64,000 nucleotides of DNA from Norana najaformis (GCA_964023275.1 OZ029915.1:34406573-34470572); one strand, 5' to 3'; shown: positions 1-13,401, counted from the stretch's first letter. Translations and numbers: made by a program. Notes: generated by a model not told the origin, from the sequence alone.

Positions 1-1499
1 TGTTTTGATGCCAGAAAATATAATTTTGAAACACTCCACTGATTGACCTCAAATTGACACACAATAAATCCACCTGGACTTGAATCGAAGCAATGCCTAC
101 TCGATTCATATACTTGTGCAAACATGCAGACAAAACCAGACAATCGTGGATTATTTTTTCGTTCTTCATTATCATTGTGTGTTCAAGTATTTGCCACCGG
201 AAAAGCATTTCTTCTATCATGGAAGAGACCGAGAGTCTTGATAATATGAGAAGCAGTTAACATATCATTGGGTTTACTGTACTTGCTTCATTATGTTGAA
301 TTGCGCTGATGCAGCACTTTACAAATAGCTCGCCGCTCGCGATGCTAAGCAAATTGTCGTGTTTGTATCGTATTAGCGGAAACAATGTTCAGTTCTTACA
401 ACTATGAATAATAGGGTGGCCTTTATTTATATGGCAAAACATTAAGCATGGCATGCATACAGCGTCATCGAGAGGATAGTGAAACCCCCTATAGAAGTTT
501 CATTTTGCATTACATTATCAATGCATCACAGCACACCCATTCGATCATATGACATCACATTACATTATGTCAGATGACATTACATTATGTGCAAATGTGT
601 CAGTTGGCCATAGTGCTTCAAAGAAAATGGAAAGTTTTAAATATTGAGGTAACAGGAAATATTAATTTTCCATTTTTTTATTATGTCGTAAATTTTTGAA
701 CTTGTCCATGAACGCTTTTTTATTCTTAAATGTTTCCAATGACTTCATTGTTATTTGCAGCACACGGGTCAAATGTTAAGGTCTATTTCGTCCATTCAAT
801 TCCACTAACAATAAGACTAAAAAGACTGCTTGTTACGACATAACCGCGCTCCGGTCATCTGGGAAAGGGGTAAAAGTAGTCAACAGAAAGAACGCACAGA
901 CGAACTAAAGCCATTAATTTTATAATCTCATCTGCAAATAATTATTCAGTTATGCGAAGTAATACGACGAGAATTCCCTTGCAATATTAATATTGATAAA
1001 TTAAGTTATCTCTTGCAAGTTATTTCTCGAATAAGATTGCAAATGTCAAACTTTCGGGTCCAGTGTTTTACCAAAAATAAATTCAAATTCTACGCACCTC
1101 TTCTACTGACGCAAATACTTGTGTGCAGATACTGCATAAGGCCATCAGACTATTTGCTAAACGTTGCTAGAGCCTCTTCTGTTCGCTAAATGCCAATATT
1201 CACAGCACGATCTTGAAATATAAACATAGCGATCAAAACTAAGAAGAAACTGCTCGTTTCAAATAACCAGAGTTGCCACAGCACCAGGACAGGAAACCTT
1301 GCTACAGACCAAACCAGAAAGTCAAGAGAAAAATTAATTATCTGATCCAGAGAGACAAAACTGCGACAAATTGCGACTTGGTAAATACGTCTGGCGTCGA
1401 TCCGCTGGATGTGAAATAATTACAAATTTTTTTTGTGTCTGAAGCGAAGGAAGCTCTGACGATTCTTTTTCAAACGTTTCCTTGTATTCACTCCACATC
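1..1499. other. Non-coding, AT-rich DNA
   Basis: No exon-like frame with splice signals and no recognisable element is visible. The only local structure is a short cluster of ACATTACATTATG-like words between about 505 and 600. The same ACATTAC word recurs near 11640, 12490 and 61447. Confidence 0.6.
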
Positions 1500-1960
1500 G
1501 ACGTGCGCTCGTAAATCCACCAGTGCTCCCTCTGTCTGTCCTTCCCCTCCTCATTCATCCCTCCTTCCCGTCCTTCTGTCGGAAACGGAGTAAGACAGAC
1601 GGAAAAGTCTCTGTTTCCGTCCTGCAATCCATCCTTTTTTCTGTCCGTCCGTCTGTCTGTTTATCCTTCCATTCATTCATCCGTCCTTTCCGTCATTCTC
1701 TCCGTTCATCTGTCCTCCTCTCCGTCTGTCCGTCCTTTCCGAAACTCGTTCTACCGTCCGTCCGTCCGTCCCAGTGGATGGAGAGTCAACGACTGGCATA
1801 CGTCGCTGGCCACCATCGCTGGTGCTGACGCATTCGAACAACACGGCAACGGCGATGATAATAAATGCGTGTAACAGCAATCGTTCCTTGCCTTCGTCGA
1901 CGGACCGACCGACCGACCGACTGACTGACCGACGAACAGCTGCGGCGGAGGCGTCCAATT
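1500..1960. repeat. Pyrimidine-rich tetranucleotide repeat tract
   Basis: The + strand is a long C/T-rich stretch built from degenerate CCGT, CTGT and CATT units, for example near 1640-1770. A GACC/GACT run follows at about 1898-1935. Overlapping open frames here on both strands are low-complexity by-products of the repeat and are not called as genes. Confidence 0.8.
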
Positions 1961-2647
1961 ACCAACAAGTCTCACTCTAAATGGCGTTTACAGAACATTC
2001 GCCCTCCGTGTTTGCTCAAAAGCCATCGACTGAAAAGTCGTTGATTGGCACTGGCGCTACAAAATCATCAGACTAGACTAGGACATGGTTGACGTTTGAG
2101 TGCAAGGCCCTAAAGGCAGCAAATAGCGTACGATAGCCTAGTGCGTGTAATTTGTAGGCAGGAAGAATTTCAATTTAGCTTGTAGTTTGAGACAGTGTAT
2201 ATGGAAACCATTCAATGACAGGTTTGATCACGGAGGAGAATTTATTCAGCAAAACACTCGCATAACACTGTAACACTCAACGATTTGTATATATGTACAC
2301 GTTTTTCTGTAATTATTGTTTAACCCCTTTTAATTTCAATGATAATTTAATTAGGTAAGATCATTGGACACCTCTAACGATTTTAGATCCCCTTATTCTG
2401 ACTTAACTAGTCCGAAATTTGCAAAATCAAATTTACGGTCACGATTGAAATTGTAATCAAAAAATTTTATAGAGCAAACTAGTCAATGGCGCTCTCTACA
2501 TTAGTCTAAAAATGTTGAAGTTCACAGAAAACAAAAGTTCACCAATAAGCAACCACTGCTTAAATAACTAGGAAAATCACCAACTGAGGCATGAAGAGCC
2601 CAACCAATGGATTCCTGTCCTTAGCTGATAGTTGGCACATTGTTCAG
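1961..2647. other. Non-coding stretch
   Basis: No recognisable coding or repeat structure is seen up to the candidate exon at 2648. Confidence 0.5.
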
Positions 2648-2756
2648 AGTTCTTGAACCGCTTGGCAACGAGGATGAGGAACGACTACAGCAGTTCCTCG
2701 AAGATGGAAGAAGACGTCGCGTACAGGTATCTTTCGAGAAAGTAGCTTTGTGCAAG
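2648..2756 (+). CDS. Candidate internal exon, unrecognised charged protein
   Basis: A 109-bp open segment is bounded by an acceptor (TTGTTCAG at 2640-2647) and a near-perfect donor (CAAG then GTAAGC, intron start 2757). It reads in phase 2 at the start and ends on a codon boundary, giving about 36 residues. They include EDEERLQQFLEDGRRRRVQ and end VSFEKVALCK. The composition is acidic then strongly basic and has the look of a helical coding segment. A second donor inside (GTATCT at 2727) would give a shorter 79-bp form. I do not recognise the family and see no partner exon nearby. It could be a chance open frame flanked by splice-like words. Confidence 0.35.
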
Positions 2757-3764
2757 GTAAGCATTCGTCAACGGTTGGCCATTTGGTATATTAACCTCTC
2801 ATTAACTGAAGGACGACACGATTCCAGACTCTCCTCGCCCTTCTTTTATTTCTGCCTTCACGATCGGGAGGCGATCCAACCCAACGTCCTCTAACAGATG
2901 CGTGATCTGCTACCAACGTAGCTACGCAGGGCAGTCTGTAAGTCGCATATTGTATCAGCTTCGTGATCCTAAAAAATGCTTAAAGTGGATCCATCCGGAG
3001 GGCATTTTTAACAGCGATGCTGGTCCCGAAGGAAATAACTTTCAAATGCGAAACAGCCGCTCATAGATGTCGTGGTTCGAATATATAGGCTGGGTGTGCC
3101 GAAAGGGTTGGCTGTTAGACTCCTAGGTCAACGTCACCGCAGCCAGAATGAAACAAATGCCTTAGGTTAGTTTTGACCAACCCCGGCAACCCCTCAGTGT
3201 ATTTCAGTCCATTAATTTTCTTCATGCCCATGTTTTAAGTAAAATAATGTATAACAACAGACCAAGTTGCAAGTGCCACAATAGTTTTTAAGTCTTTATA
3301 ACATTTCCTAATACACACAGATTTATTCAGCTATGGATATCTATCTGATCACGCCTCCTTTGCAAAATGCTGCAATGCATTTAGGAAGATTTACTCTGAA
3401 ACCCAAGTGAATTTTGAATAGGTAGACTAAAATGATGTCGGGTCTCCTTAGCCTTTCTTTGTCCTTGTCAGAATATTCTGTTTTAATAGAAATTTGCGCT
3501 GTCTTGAAGTGGCGTTATATTATTTTGTTTCGCATTGCATCAACATCAGTTAGTATTCTTTTAACCGTTGCCAAACACGTTTTCGTTACTGACAAGTGTA
3601 CTAGTGTGTGTATGTGTATCTGTGTGTATTTCGGTGATGGTTCGGTGTGTGTATGTGTGTTCATGCAAATTGCCCAACTTGAGTCGGTGGCGGCATCACT
3701 GCCGCCAAAGACCGTATCTTTTGAAAATTTATGTAGAAAATTCGACATTTAAAGGATAATTTGT
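2757..3764. other. Non-coding stretch
   Basis: Nothing is recognised. A GT-rich run (GTGTGTATGTG type) lies near 3603-3660. Confidence 0.5.
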
Positions 3765-3850
3765 GTTAAAGTATGCGCGATAGTCTATTGGTAGCATGCA
3801 GAGTTGTAAATCAAAAGTCGAAGGTTGAGTTCAAATTTCGACAAGAAAAG
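3765..3850 (+). repeat. Degenerate tRNA-like SINE head
   Basis: The block has a box-A-like TAGTCTATTGGTAGCATGC near 3781-3799 and a box-B-like GGTTGAGTTCAAAT near 3823-3836, spaced as in a tRNA. It does not fold into an intact tRNA, so an old tRNA-derived SINE head is more likely than a functional tRNA gene. Confidence 0.35.
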
Positions 3851-5269
3851 AAAGATAATTTACGATTTCTGTTCCTGTAGCGCTTCCTAGCGAACTCAGA
3901 TTAAAGAATGAGTAAATCGACCGTACACTATTATTGGGACGGTCAAGCGGCGAAGAAAAGAACTGCCGAGCTCGTTTCTTCTTTCTTTTCCTCCTCTTTA
4001 AAACTGACCCCATCGGTCAGAACTTTCCATCAATACTGGAAAGTTGACTTTTAACGTGGGGATCAAGCATTCCCAAGACGCCTGGAAAATCCAGCCCTGC
4101 AGCCAACGTTAGTCTGTAGGCAGTGCGACGGAGATTTTCTAGACCTAAAGGACTATATACATTGATTGCATCATCTTATGTATTGGCCATTCGGCGTGTA
4201 TTCTTATGCATGTGTTTGCTGTGGTTATGGCTCAGTAAATTTCCTGGAATTGACCTTAGACCCTAGGTGAGTGCTTGCTACTGTCAGCCATTTTATATGA
4301 CACGACCGAGAAGTGGAATGAAGCTTGGCGTGTATACATCAACTTTTCTCACAAGGACCCGCTCAGAATTACTCTATCACTCAGGTGCGAAAATGGCCGA
4401 AACTGGACAGACTGGAGTGACCTTTAGCCGTAACAAGTGGATCAGATCCAACAGAGATATTTCGTCATCCTTTTACCCGTATCCGTAGCGATAACCAACA
4501 ATGTGGTAAATTGATGATAGTTAATTTCGTTATTTTTCTTTTCGGTTTCTATTCTAGCCTGCAAGATGATGCATTTGCTTTACCCTTTCTGGCTTAGGAT
4601 GATTTCCTTCCGAATACTAATGTACGTGAGCCTTGGAAAATTAGGAGTCAGCACTGAATGACTGCGTGACCAGATTTTAAAGGCATTGTTGCTCCATGCG
4701 AAGGAAACTAACAGAATTTAGGAACAATGTGTATACGGCTGATGCTTTTGAGGATTCGAATTCTCAACTAAAGAAGGAAAGTCATTTCCAAATATTGCTT
4801 TACAACTGATAGCAGTTTTGCCTTTTAGCATGGTTACTCAATATCAGTGATAGTTTGAGACAATAATTGAATCAGTTACATTTTAGTTGCTTGGTTTAGA
4901 TCCTTACGATGACTTGTGTCAGCTCATCTGCAGTGAATCGAAACTAAACACTTGCAACTAGGAAAGGAATCGTTTTGAAATAATTGTTAATGAAGCATAA
5001 TTATACTCCATGCTCTACTTTCCATCATTTGACTATGAAAGCGCTTTAGTAAATTTACAAGTCTGGTAGTAAATATCTCTTATGAACACTTTATAGTGTA
5101 TTTCTGTGCATCACATACGTCCCATATTTCATTTGATCTAAATATTTAGTCCGCGGTGGAAAACCCCAAGGCGCTTTTCTCCACATTACCCCGCGGTCTC
5201 TTCTTGCTCTTATGCCAACTTTGGTTACATAAGTTAAATTTAGATACCTCCGCCAACATATGTACAAAC
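3851..5269. other. Non-coding stretch
   Basis: No coding exon, RNA gene or clear repeat is recognised. Confidence 0.5.
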
Positions 5270-5368
5270 ATATCCCTGTGCATGCATGCATATATAAACG
5301 TCATATCCCTGTGCATGCATGCATATATAAACGTCATATCCCTGTGCATGCATGCATATATAAACGTC
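5270..5368. repeat. Three perfect 33-bp tandem repeats
   Basis: A 33-bp unit beginning ATATCCCTGTGCATGCATGC and ending ATATATAAACGTC is present three times with no mismatch at 5270-5302, 5303-5335 and 5336-5368. The unit length is a multiple of three, which creates repeated open frames on both strands. These are not called as genes. Confidence 0.95.
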
Positions 5369-5579
5369 TCTGTTTGCCTTTGCAAAATCCAAAGACAGTA
5401 ATATTCCGTTAGGAAATCCCTTTCTTTTGAATTCGTCTTGCAAATTAATGGGCATATGTGGTCAGCTGCGGTTGCAAGAAGACGTCTTTTTATCGGTGAA
5501 GGACAAGTATGTAGTTCAGTGAAAGCCAGATTGATTAGGATCTGTGCTCTGTTGAGTCAATTTACGGAATCAAATCGCC

Positions 5580-5729
5580 ATTTTTTTCATTCGGTCTCTC
5601 TTTCCATCTGTCTCAGTTAACCTCAAATTGTGGCTCGTTATTTTCCCAACTTTCGTTGTCCCTCTGTCTTTCTAGCCCGCCCAAACGCACGGCCGCCAGT
5701 TCGTTTGTTCGTCAACGTCCGTCCGTCCG

Positions 5730-5762
<33 letters not shown>

Positions 5763-5830
5763 CTATGTGTCTGTCTCTTCGTCTGTCTCTTTCGGTCTGT
5801 CTCTTTGTCTCTTTTCATTAGTCTATCGCT
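5580..5830. repeat. Pyrimidine-rich CGTC/AGTC/TGTC simple repeat
   Basis: A C/T-rich tract includes a run of AGTC units around 5735-5763 and CGTC units just before it. It resembles the tract at 1500-1960. Confidence 0.8.
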
Positions 5831-8545
5831 CCCTTAGGGGCGATGATTGTCTTCCGATCGTTCGATCGATCAAGGGCCCCAACTGAGATCGTCCTGGATG
5901 CGTCGGCAGACAATTGAACAGTGGGGCCGATGGCACCTGAAGAACTGCAGGCACCGTCATTCAGTCTCATCTTTACAGATCCCCGAAAAGCACTTGTTCC
6001 AATCTGGCGGTAAACCTTTGGACCTCTGCACGTCTCGCCAATAATTTCAGAAATGCACTGCATAATATCTCCTCACTGCAGTAGAACGTACGAGAGGCCA
6101 CATGTGTACGAAGTGGCCATCTATTACCAAAGCCACTCTTGGAAATAGCACCGGTCGACAATGCAAACAAAAATATATACGCACACATACACACGTGTTT
6201 GTAAGTATACAGTTGGTCTACGTAATACCAAGATAGCATACACACTGCTTCAAAAATACATCTGCATAATTATAGATTCAAGTCAACAATTCATAATTTG
6301 AATATTTGTTTGATTATATGTTTGCATCGTTAAATAAAGTAACCTCTTTATTAAAAGTAATTTCTGCAGGCAATAATGTGATTAGAACGCTTTTAGAAAT
6401 ATGAATTGTCAATTGTTAGAGGCTAGAGCACATACAATGTTGCCTTACTAGAAAGGCCATATTACAGGTCAAAGTGGTTGTGATTTTTTACCAGCTGTGA
6501 CCATTCTGGCTGCTTTAATGTCAATTGTACGTCGTGTTTACATATGGCTTCCAAGACTTGCTGGTCTAATAAATTAGTGGCGTTCTTAATAAAATTGATG
6601 TGAATGGTGGACTTTGTCTTAAACGCTACCTACTATCGTGCTTTGTGATTCGCTGGGCCTCGTCACGTTATAGGTGATGGATATCGCACCTTCTAACCAC
6701 AATAAGCCTAGGAAAACAACCGGTTCTGGTCATGGCATTCGCGGACGTCATTGGCATTCTGTCAGGCTGTATTAATTCGCCTCTTTTTGAAATACGTGAG
6801 CTCAACGACAGCCGTTGTTCAGCCGTCATCTGAAATCAACCAAGATTCCTCGAAACCAATTTATCAGTGCTCGTCTCTTCTTCCTGTTCTTTGGTTGACA
6901 GAACGGGTCAGCATTTCCTCCCTAAGGCTTAAGGTCGTTCGGAAAGCAATATTGCATATTCTCAAATGCGTTATGCCCTGAGCCCAGCTCGGGATTTGCC
7001 GTGTTTGTTCTTATATTGATAAATCAAGTTCTGGACAGAGTATATTCCACAAGTTCCGTTACCTCTAGAGACTGAAACTACAAAAACTGCGATAGACAGG
7101 AAAAATAGTTAAGGTAAGAAATACTGCAAAATTCACTGTTACCATCAAATCGCGCCTTAGTTCAAAATTGATCCATTACAAAAACAATATATCATATTGT
7201 TAGGCAGAATATATGCTTATGCACCAACCTCAAACACAATATATGACCAGTTAAGAAATGTAGGAAGATCGAATAAAAGCGTAGGACTTATGTGAAATGC
7301 CGAACATTCTTGACGTCGATTAAATCGCAAGAAAGTATTTTGGTGTCTGGGTATTGAACGAATGCATTGGCAATTGACTGCTTTTCGAACATCTGATGAT
7401 TCGGACTGAATATGGGAAGATTTCAATAACGAGTCAAAGTCGTTCACAACTTAAGAGAAAGAGGGCAACTAGGAGATTGATAAAAATTTATTCAGAAAAT
7501 CGTTTTTCATTCTTATTGTTGTCCTTTCAAAAATTAAAGTAGACTGGAACTCCTGACGTGATATTCAGGTCTTAAGCATGAAGCACTCGACCTCCACTGC
7601 AAGGAATGCTTCAGTTTTCAGTCAATCAGAATTGGCTCTAAATAAATCGACGGTGTAGCTAATATATTATATTGAACCGATATCCTTTTAAAGCTTTCTA
7701 TCGTTGATGCACTGCTTTTAATTTCATCCGGCGGTCAAATCCTTGTCCAGCGGTCCGCGGAATCGCGATTTCACCTGCACACGATCATGCACGGGTCGTT
7801 AAATGAACTTATCTATGCGAACCTGAAAATGGCCAGACCGAACTGCACTCTCCATCGATGCTCAGAACACCTGTAGAATACGCAAGGACCGCCCGCAGAG
7901 TCAGATGGACAGTTCGTTAGTATACGCCATCAGACAGCTGGACAGTTGGATTCCAAAATCAAGACATCTAAGAAGCACGGTTCTGTGTTGAGTATCCTCA
8001 GCAGGAAGAGTAAAAGGCGTCTTCTTCCCACTGGAATAATGCGGGAGTTAGACGCAGATGGCAATCTTTATGTGTAATTTTTCAAAACGTTCATATACAG
8101 CTTCATAACGACTTCTATATAATCCTCCAATGATGGCTAACATTCAGATGCAAGAAGGAGTTGCCTTATAGTTTATAACAGGTAGTCGATCCCTCGTACC
8201 CTCCTTTAGCAGAATCGAAAACATCTCGATCGGAATGGTTGCAAATGGGAGAGGAGAAACATTGGGTCGTCCTACACCACAGGACCGACCAGGCTGAGAC
8301 AAGACAGAGGTGAAACGAGAAGACACATCTGGCAGCTGCAGATCAAAGCAGCAGCTAGTACTATAGCTGCGGTGTTCAAGAAAGATCACGAAATACGATG
8401 CTGGCAGAGTTACGATTATGATTATACAAAGTCACTCTGAAAAAGGATTGATTTCCTCATTAGCTTTAAAATATGCACACTTAATGCACTTCATAGAGGA
8501 CATTTGCGGTTGATAGTGTACACAATAGCCCAAGTCTTTGCCCCT

Positions 8546-8547
<2 letters not shown>
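5831..8547. other. Non-coding stretch
   Basis: Short open frames occur on both strands, but none has a recognisable domain, splice framing or codon bias. Nothing is annotated. Confidence 0.5.

Positions 8548-8583
<36 letters not shown>
8548..8583. repeat. TA dinucleotide microsatellite
   Basis: About 17 uninterrupted TA units. Confidence 0.95.
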
Positions 8584-8584
<1 letters not shown>

Positions 8585-8879
8585 ACCATTTGCTGTCAGC
8601 AAATCTAGATCGGACGAATTTATGCTGGCATTATATGCTGAGATGCCGAAATTGCTTGTGGTGTTGCATCTAAACACAACTAGTCTAGTAAGCGTTGCGA
8701 AAGTATATGAATGATAATAAGTTGGATGATTCAGCACTGAATTAAAATGCGTGTCAAAATGCTTGAAAGTTACCTCAGGACCCATGGATTAAATGTCGGC
8801 TTATTACTTAGTGCGTAGATTAAACCATGAGCGAAGCTTACCTGAACTCTTGCATTTCAGTTGACCGAAATTTACAGTA

Positions 8880-9128
8880 GTTACGACGCTTTTATCATAT
8901 CCTGATTCATCCTCTTCTCCTTATTTTTATCGCCGCTCCAATTCTATGGCAAATACCATCTACCGTAGCTTTCTGCTGATCCGCCCGTCTCACCTTGAGA
9001 TTTGTCAACAGGACCTGACCATCAGTAACTCACCGTTTCTGTTTTTGATTGAGCGCATACATGATTAAGCTATTCCCACGAATTCGTCTGTACAAAATGC
9101 AGAAATTACGGTTACGATTATGATTGTA
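8880..9128 (+). mobile_element. LINE 3-prime-end fragment (CGATTACGATTAC-tail family), degenerate
   Basis: This block aligns by eye with the better preserved copies at 12600 and 53455. The shared landmarks come in the same order: CGCTCCAAT, ACCGTAGCT, TTTTGATTGAGCGC, an AAGCT...CCCACGA segment, then GAAAT and a TTACGGTTACGATTATGATT tail. It is the untranslated end of a non-LTR retrotransposon and carries no open reading frame. Confidence 0.6.
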
Positions 9129-11838
9129 CAGTTGCTTTGACTTTTGGTGTAATTAATGTTAATGTCATCAGACACTTTCTGCATGGGCTTAAATTTGTAG
9201 AAGTTGTTGGGGTTGTTTAATTACTCTTACCTGCCTTACATACTGATTTCACTTAGCATAGACACACGATAAATCGTATGTTTCGGCTTAGTATTTTGAA
9301 CCGACTGTTAAGCATTGCAGCCAAGCACTTATTGTCTGTAACTACTGTAATTTATTGCAGTATGCGAACTCCGCTTGTTCAAAATCCACTTGTTGCATCA
9401 TGGGGTTGCCATAGGTAGCTTAAGTGGTTTCTATGTAAGCTCACGGGCTATCTTCTTAACGGCAGAAACCCAACTGACTTAACAGCTGGCAAGAAATCAT
9501 ATTACCTAAGATCAACTAACATTTATGCTGATGCCTAATTACACTTTCCTGCCAAGTACAATTCTGATGTCTTAAAACAGCGTTTCACGCACTGTCGATT
9601 GTGGTACAAGCACAGTTTTAAGCATGCACAGATAGGCTTGTGAATTCGCCTAGATGCATTATCTAGAACAATATTGGCACATGCGTAGGGCAGGGATGAT
9701 CTTTGTTGAAGTTTGAAGGGTTTTTCGATGAGATCAGTCAAACACTCATATTGTTTATCATTTATGAGTCGTTAAACCTACAGAAAGAGAAGGAAGCAAG
9801 GCTTTATGTCTAAATCATATTATGGAACTAGAACCCAGGTGTCTGCGTTTACGACAGTGGACGTTTCTCGTTTCTGTTGCTCTCTGAGACCAGGCTGCAG
9901 CATGCCTAATGCCAATATAAAACACCGGGATTAGGAGAGGAACAATAAAAGGAATCCTCTGGAACAGGCTGCATAGCCTAGCGGCGCTATAAAACTTTAA
10001 GAGACAAATCGACTTAAAAGCTTTGTGAAGGAAATTGGCAGCACTTGAACGAGAAAATAAGTCAGGGAGTTAGTTGGCGACTATTTCAACTGTCTCGAAA
10101 GCTTCTTCTATTAGTTTTCGATCTGTTGCTTTACAAGAGCTCCCCTATGTGCGCCGCGTACACCGGTCGAATATCAAGTGCCAATAAACAGTGCGAATTT
10201 TATTTAGACGAAGTTGTATGCAAATTAATGCAATCGTATACACGTGAGAGCAAGAATGGCATCTGCGGAGGAGAACCGTTTGAAGTTCCTTCCATTTACC
10301 ACTATACTTAGACGATAAAGCCTTTGTTGTCCAGGCGCAAAACATTCCTGATTTGGTTTCTTCAGTCACCGTGCTTCAAGGCTATCTTGTACAATTCCGA
10401 GCCCGTAACGCATCGCTTTATGCACTCTTGCTGCTGGCATAAACATAGTTTTATATATGCACAGGTCTGTATATGCAAATATGCATTTCTTTTAAGGTCA
10501 TAAAGAACCAAATTGGCAAACGCGTATGTTTATGTGGAGACATATGATCTGCGCGTCTTATTATGTTATCTCTTTCCGTTTAAGTGAACAGGTTGAAACT
10601 AAAACTACTCAATAAAGTATTTCTTATACTACAAAAAGAAAATGATGGCGTAGGAACGTATTGTCTCGTTTAGCAGTTAATCTTCCAAAGACCAACCAAA
10701 TTTATCAAAACAAAGATCTCCTGAACAAAAGAACAGTCTAGGCAGTTTCTCTATTCAAAACTGATATGAAAAGAAATTCGATATTCCGCTTCTAATCGTT
10801 AAGTAGCAAGCCATGTCGTTCTGAGCGAAGAAAACAGTTCACAACTTAGAGAATATTTTACTCGCAGGCACTCACTCAGTTTAACATAGAGGTTTTGTTC
10901 GGTTCATATCCGATTCCTAGGAGAAATCTATACATGCATAAGTCTATGTATGCAAATATGCAAATATGGAAAATAGCCTTTATCTCTGTCCACGTCGTTT
11001 CGAGGCAGGACGCAGTATTTGGTCACGAGCTCTAATTATTTATTGCATTACTCCAAGCAAGTTCATGCATTCAAGTTTAAAGGTGAAGCCAATAGGGACC
11101 TACAGTTTATTGCCCTGATCGCGTTTTCCTACAGGTGGTTTTCGATTATGAAAACATTTTATTGCCCTGATCGCATTATGTTGATATAAGACAACCGTTG
11201 AGAGCACTCATCAGAATTTCGTGTAATCGACAGCTTTTTACTTCTATGTCGGGCGAAAGCAATGCTACAATGCAATTAAATCTGGGTACGACCGGGGGTA
11301 AATCCGTGAAGCATTTTGGCCACGATGCACACGATAAGCTTCGGCTATAATTCAGCGTCTTCCGAATGGCCTATAAACAGGCCTATATACCAACTAATGT
11401 AACTGCGATAGCATCGAATAGTTACGCCTATATATGCCTACTACAGAACAATATATGTGATAATGCGTGACGACTCAATTGTGTATGTATATATATACAC
11501 AATATTGTAATGCCTATATATATACATACAGTCCTCTGTATAATCTTGTGTGCCATAACGTTACTAAACTCGACTCAAGTCTAAGTAAAAATCTGAACTT
11601 TAAGTAACTGTGAGCCGATAAACGTGTTTTGCGATGTAATGTAACGCAATGAAATGTAATGTAATTTTGCGAACTTCAGCAAGTGTCATGACATTAGAGT
11701 TAAAGAAATATTTTAAATTTCGTTCGAATACTAAGTATGCTAATGTAAGTATGTTTGCAGATATCGAACCAATGCCACGATCGATACCATCAAGAGCCGT
11801 AGAAACTAGAAGCAAATTGAACTTGATCTGGCACATAC
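9129..11838. other. Non-coding stretch with a small direct repeat
   Basis: No exon is recognised. The phrase TTTATTGCCCTGATCGC occurs twice, near 11106 and 11157, about 51 bp apart. Similar TATGCAAATATGCA phrases lie near 10473 and 10948. Confidence 0.5.
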
Positions 11839-12240
11839 CGTAGTATTCCATGAACCTGGTGTTGTATTTCTTCGCATTGTCGGTGGTGATCGATGTTCTG
11901 GCTCCGTTCATCATAACTGGCGCTTTTCCTCCTCCGTCTCCTCCCTTCTCGTCGCCGTCTTTCCTCTCTCCCTGCAGGCACAAGGTCGCTTCAGCCCCGT
12001 CGAGTCTTGGCATCGTCGTCTCGTCCCTCGGTCGAAAGCGAAACGAGACCGGGACCGAGAAGGGGATCGTGGGCGGAAGGTTGCACGGGAGTCCGGTGGC
12101 CGACGCTGAACCAGCGGCCACATTCCCGGCCGATGCTGTGGTCCCTGCGAGCATCAGAGGAGTCTGGTTGCTCAGCACCGTTTTCGCTAGTTTGTCATTA
12201 ATCAATTGCAGTACGCTATTCATGTCCATCGGACGGACGT
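11839..12240 (-). CDS. Candidate exon, unrecognised protein with low-complexity linker
   Basis: On the minus strand a 402-bp open segment starts after the acceptor ATTCTATCAG and ends at a strong donor (TACTACG then GTATGT, intron starting at 11838). It begins and ends one base into a codon, so it is phase-symmetric. The predicted product opens with a short helical segment, MDMNSVLQLINDKLAKTVLS. It continues through an Ala/Ser/Gly- and Pro-rich linker and an acidic/Gly-rich patch (KDGDEKGGDGGG), and ends AKKYNTRFMEYYG. An in-frame ATG at 12229-12227 could alternatively be the start codon of a first coding exon. GC content is clearly above the flanks. I do not recognise the family, and no second exon of the same gene was found. 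Confidence 0.55.
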
Positions 12241-12599
12241 CTGATAGAATTCCCAGCAGTCGACTCCAGCGGCACTGAAGAGGAAGTCTACTCTCTAAAG
12301 ACATTCAACGAAATCCTGATAGAGAATCAAACTGTCCGAATACAGTTACCTGTTGAAAGCAGATAATCTGCAAATGGCTCGGGACAGATAAGTCCTTCGA
12401 AGAATCAAAATGTCATCTCAGGTCACTTCAATAACAATTAAAATACGTTCCGAGCAGACAAGACACTAAATTACAAAGTGATATATCATTTTACATCACA
12501 TTACATTACATCGAGGTAGATCTTTTACATCTAAATCTCACTCTGGACATTGAAACGAACCATGAGAACATTTGCTAAGAGCCGAAATGCTGTTGAATA

Positions 12600-12812
12600 G
12601 TTTCCGCTAGTCTTACGTCAGATCCAGTTCCAAACACCACCCACTGTAGCCGTTTGACTGCCTTCCTGTCTGACTCTTGGATCTCGACCTGGAATCGAAT
12701 CCTTCTTGCCTATCGATTTTGTTTTGACTGAGCGCTTGTGGATAAGCTGGTTTCCACGACTTAGCTTTTGTTGGGCGATGTAGAAATCTCGAGTTTACGA
12801 TTACGATTACGT
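12600..12812 (+). mobile_element. LINE 3-prime-end fragment (CGATTACGATTAC-tail family)
   Basis: This is a well preserved copy of the repeat end seen at 53455. It contains CACCCACTGTAGCC, CTATCGATTTTGTTTTGACT, GAGCGCTTGTGGATAAGCTGG and GTTGGGCGATGTAGAAATC, and ends CGATTACGATTACG. There is no coding frame. A second repeat tail (AAGGCGCTACAAAATAGCCAG plus ATGCATACAT) follows at 12829-12860. Confidence 0.75.
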
Positions 12813-13314
12813 CATAAATAGATTTTCAAAAGGCGCTACAAAATAGCCAGATGCATACATATATGCATATAAAGACAAAATTTAGGCCTACAATACAAAT
12901 TTTAGTGCAAGATGACCTGAAATGAGCTGAACTTATTCACAATGACGCCTCGCTTAGGATAAGATTTTGTGTGTAGACCTTACTCGAACTTTTGCATAAA
13001 CTAGAAGATGAACTCTACACGAGGTCAACTTTCACAAACTAGTATTGCCGAAGTTGTTAAAGCGCACTTCTATAGAAATAGCATCGAATCACGGTCACAA
13101 AAGTGTATAACCGGCACATTAACCCTTCGGACTATCGTACCCCAATCCGTGTGAAAGCAGTGAGACTGATCTGCAGAAGGCGACAGAATAGCGTTCGATG
13201 TGTTACAGTTTGAAATCAGCCGACGAAATGAAGAAGTCTTCTTTGTGCCACCCGCCTCAGCCGCTTCGTCTCGACCAACTGTCCACCGACGACAAAATGA
13301 CTTGAGAGTCAACG

Positions 13315-13401
13315 ATGAATGAAAGTCGGAGCTCGGATTATGCATCAGGCGCTGCCGATGATCGCTTGCAGCCTCCCCACCAACACAGCATCATCCGCTC
13401 G

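Noticed and set aside
5270..5368. CRISPR-like array
   Set aside because: The three 33-bp copies are head-to-tail without spacers, in a eukaryotic genome.
8432..8785. 117-codon minus-strand ORF
   Set aside because: It is held open by a TA microsatellite (YIYIYI) and shows no domain.
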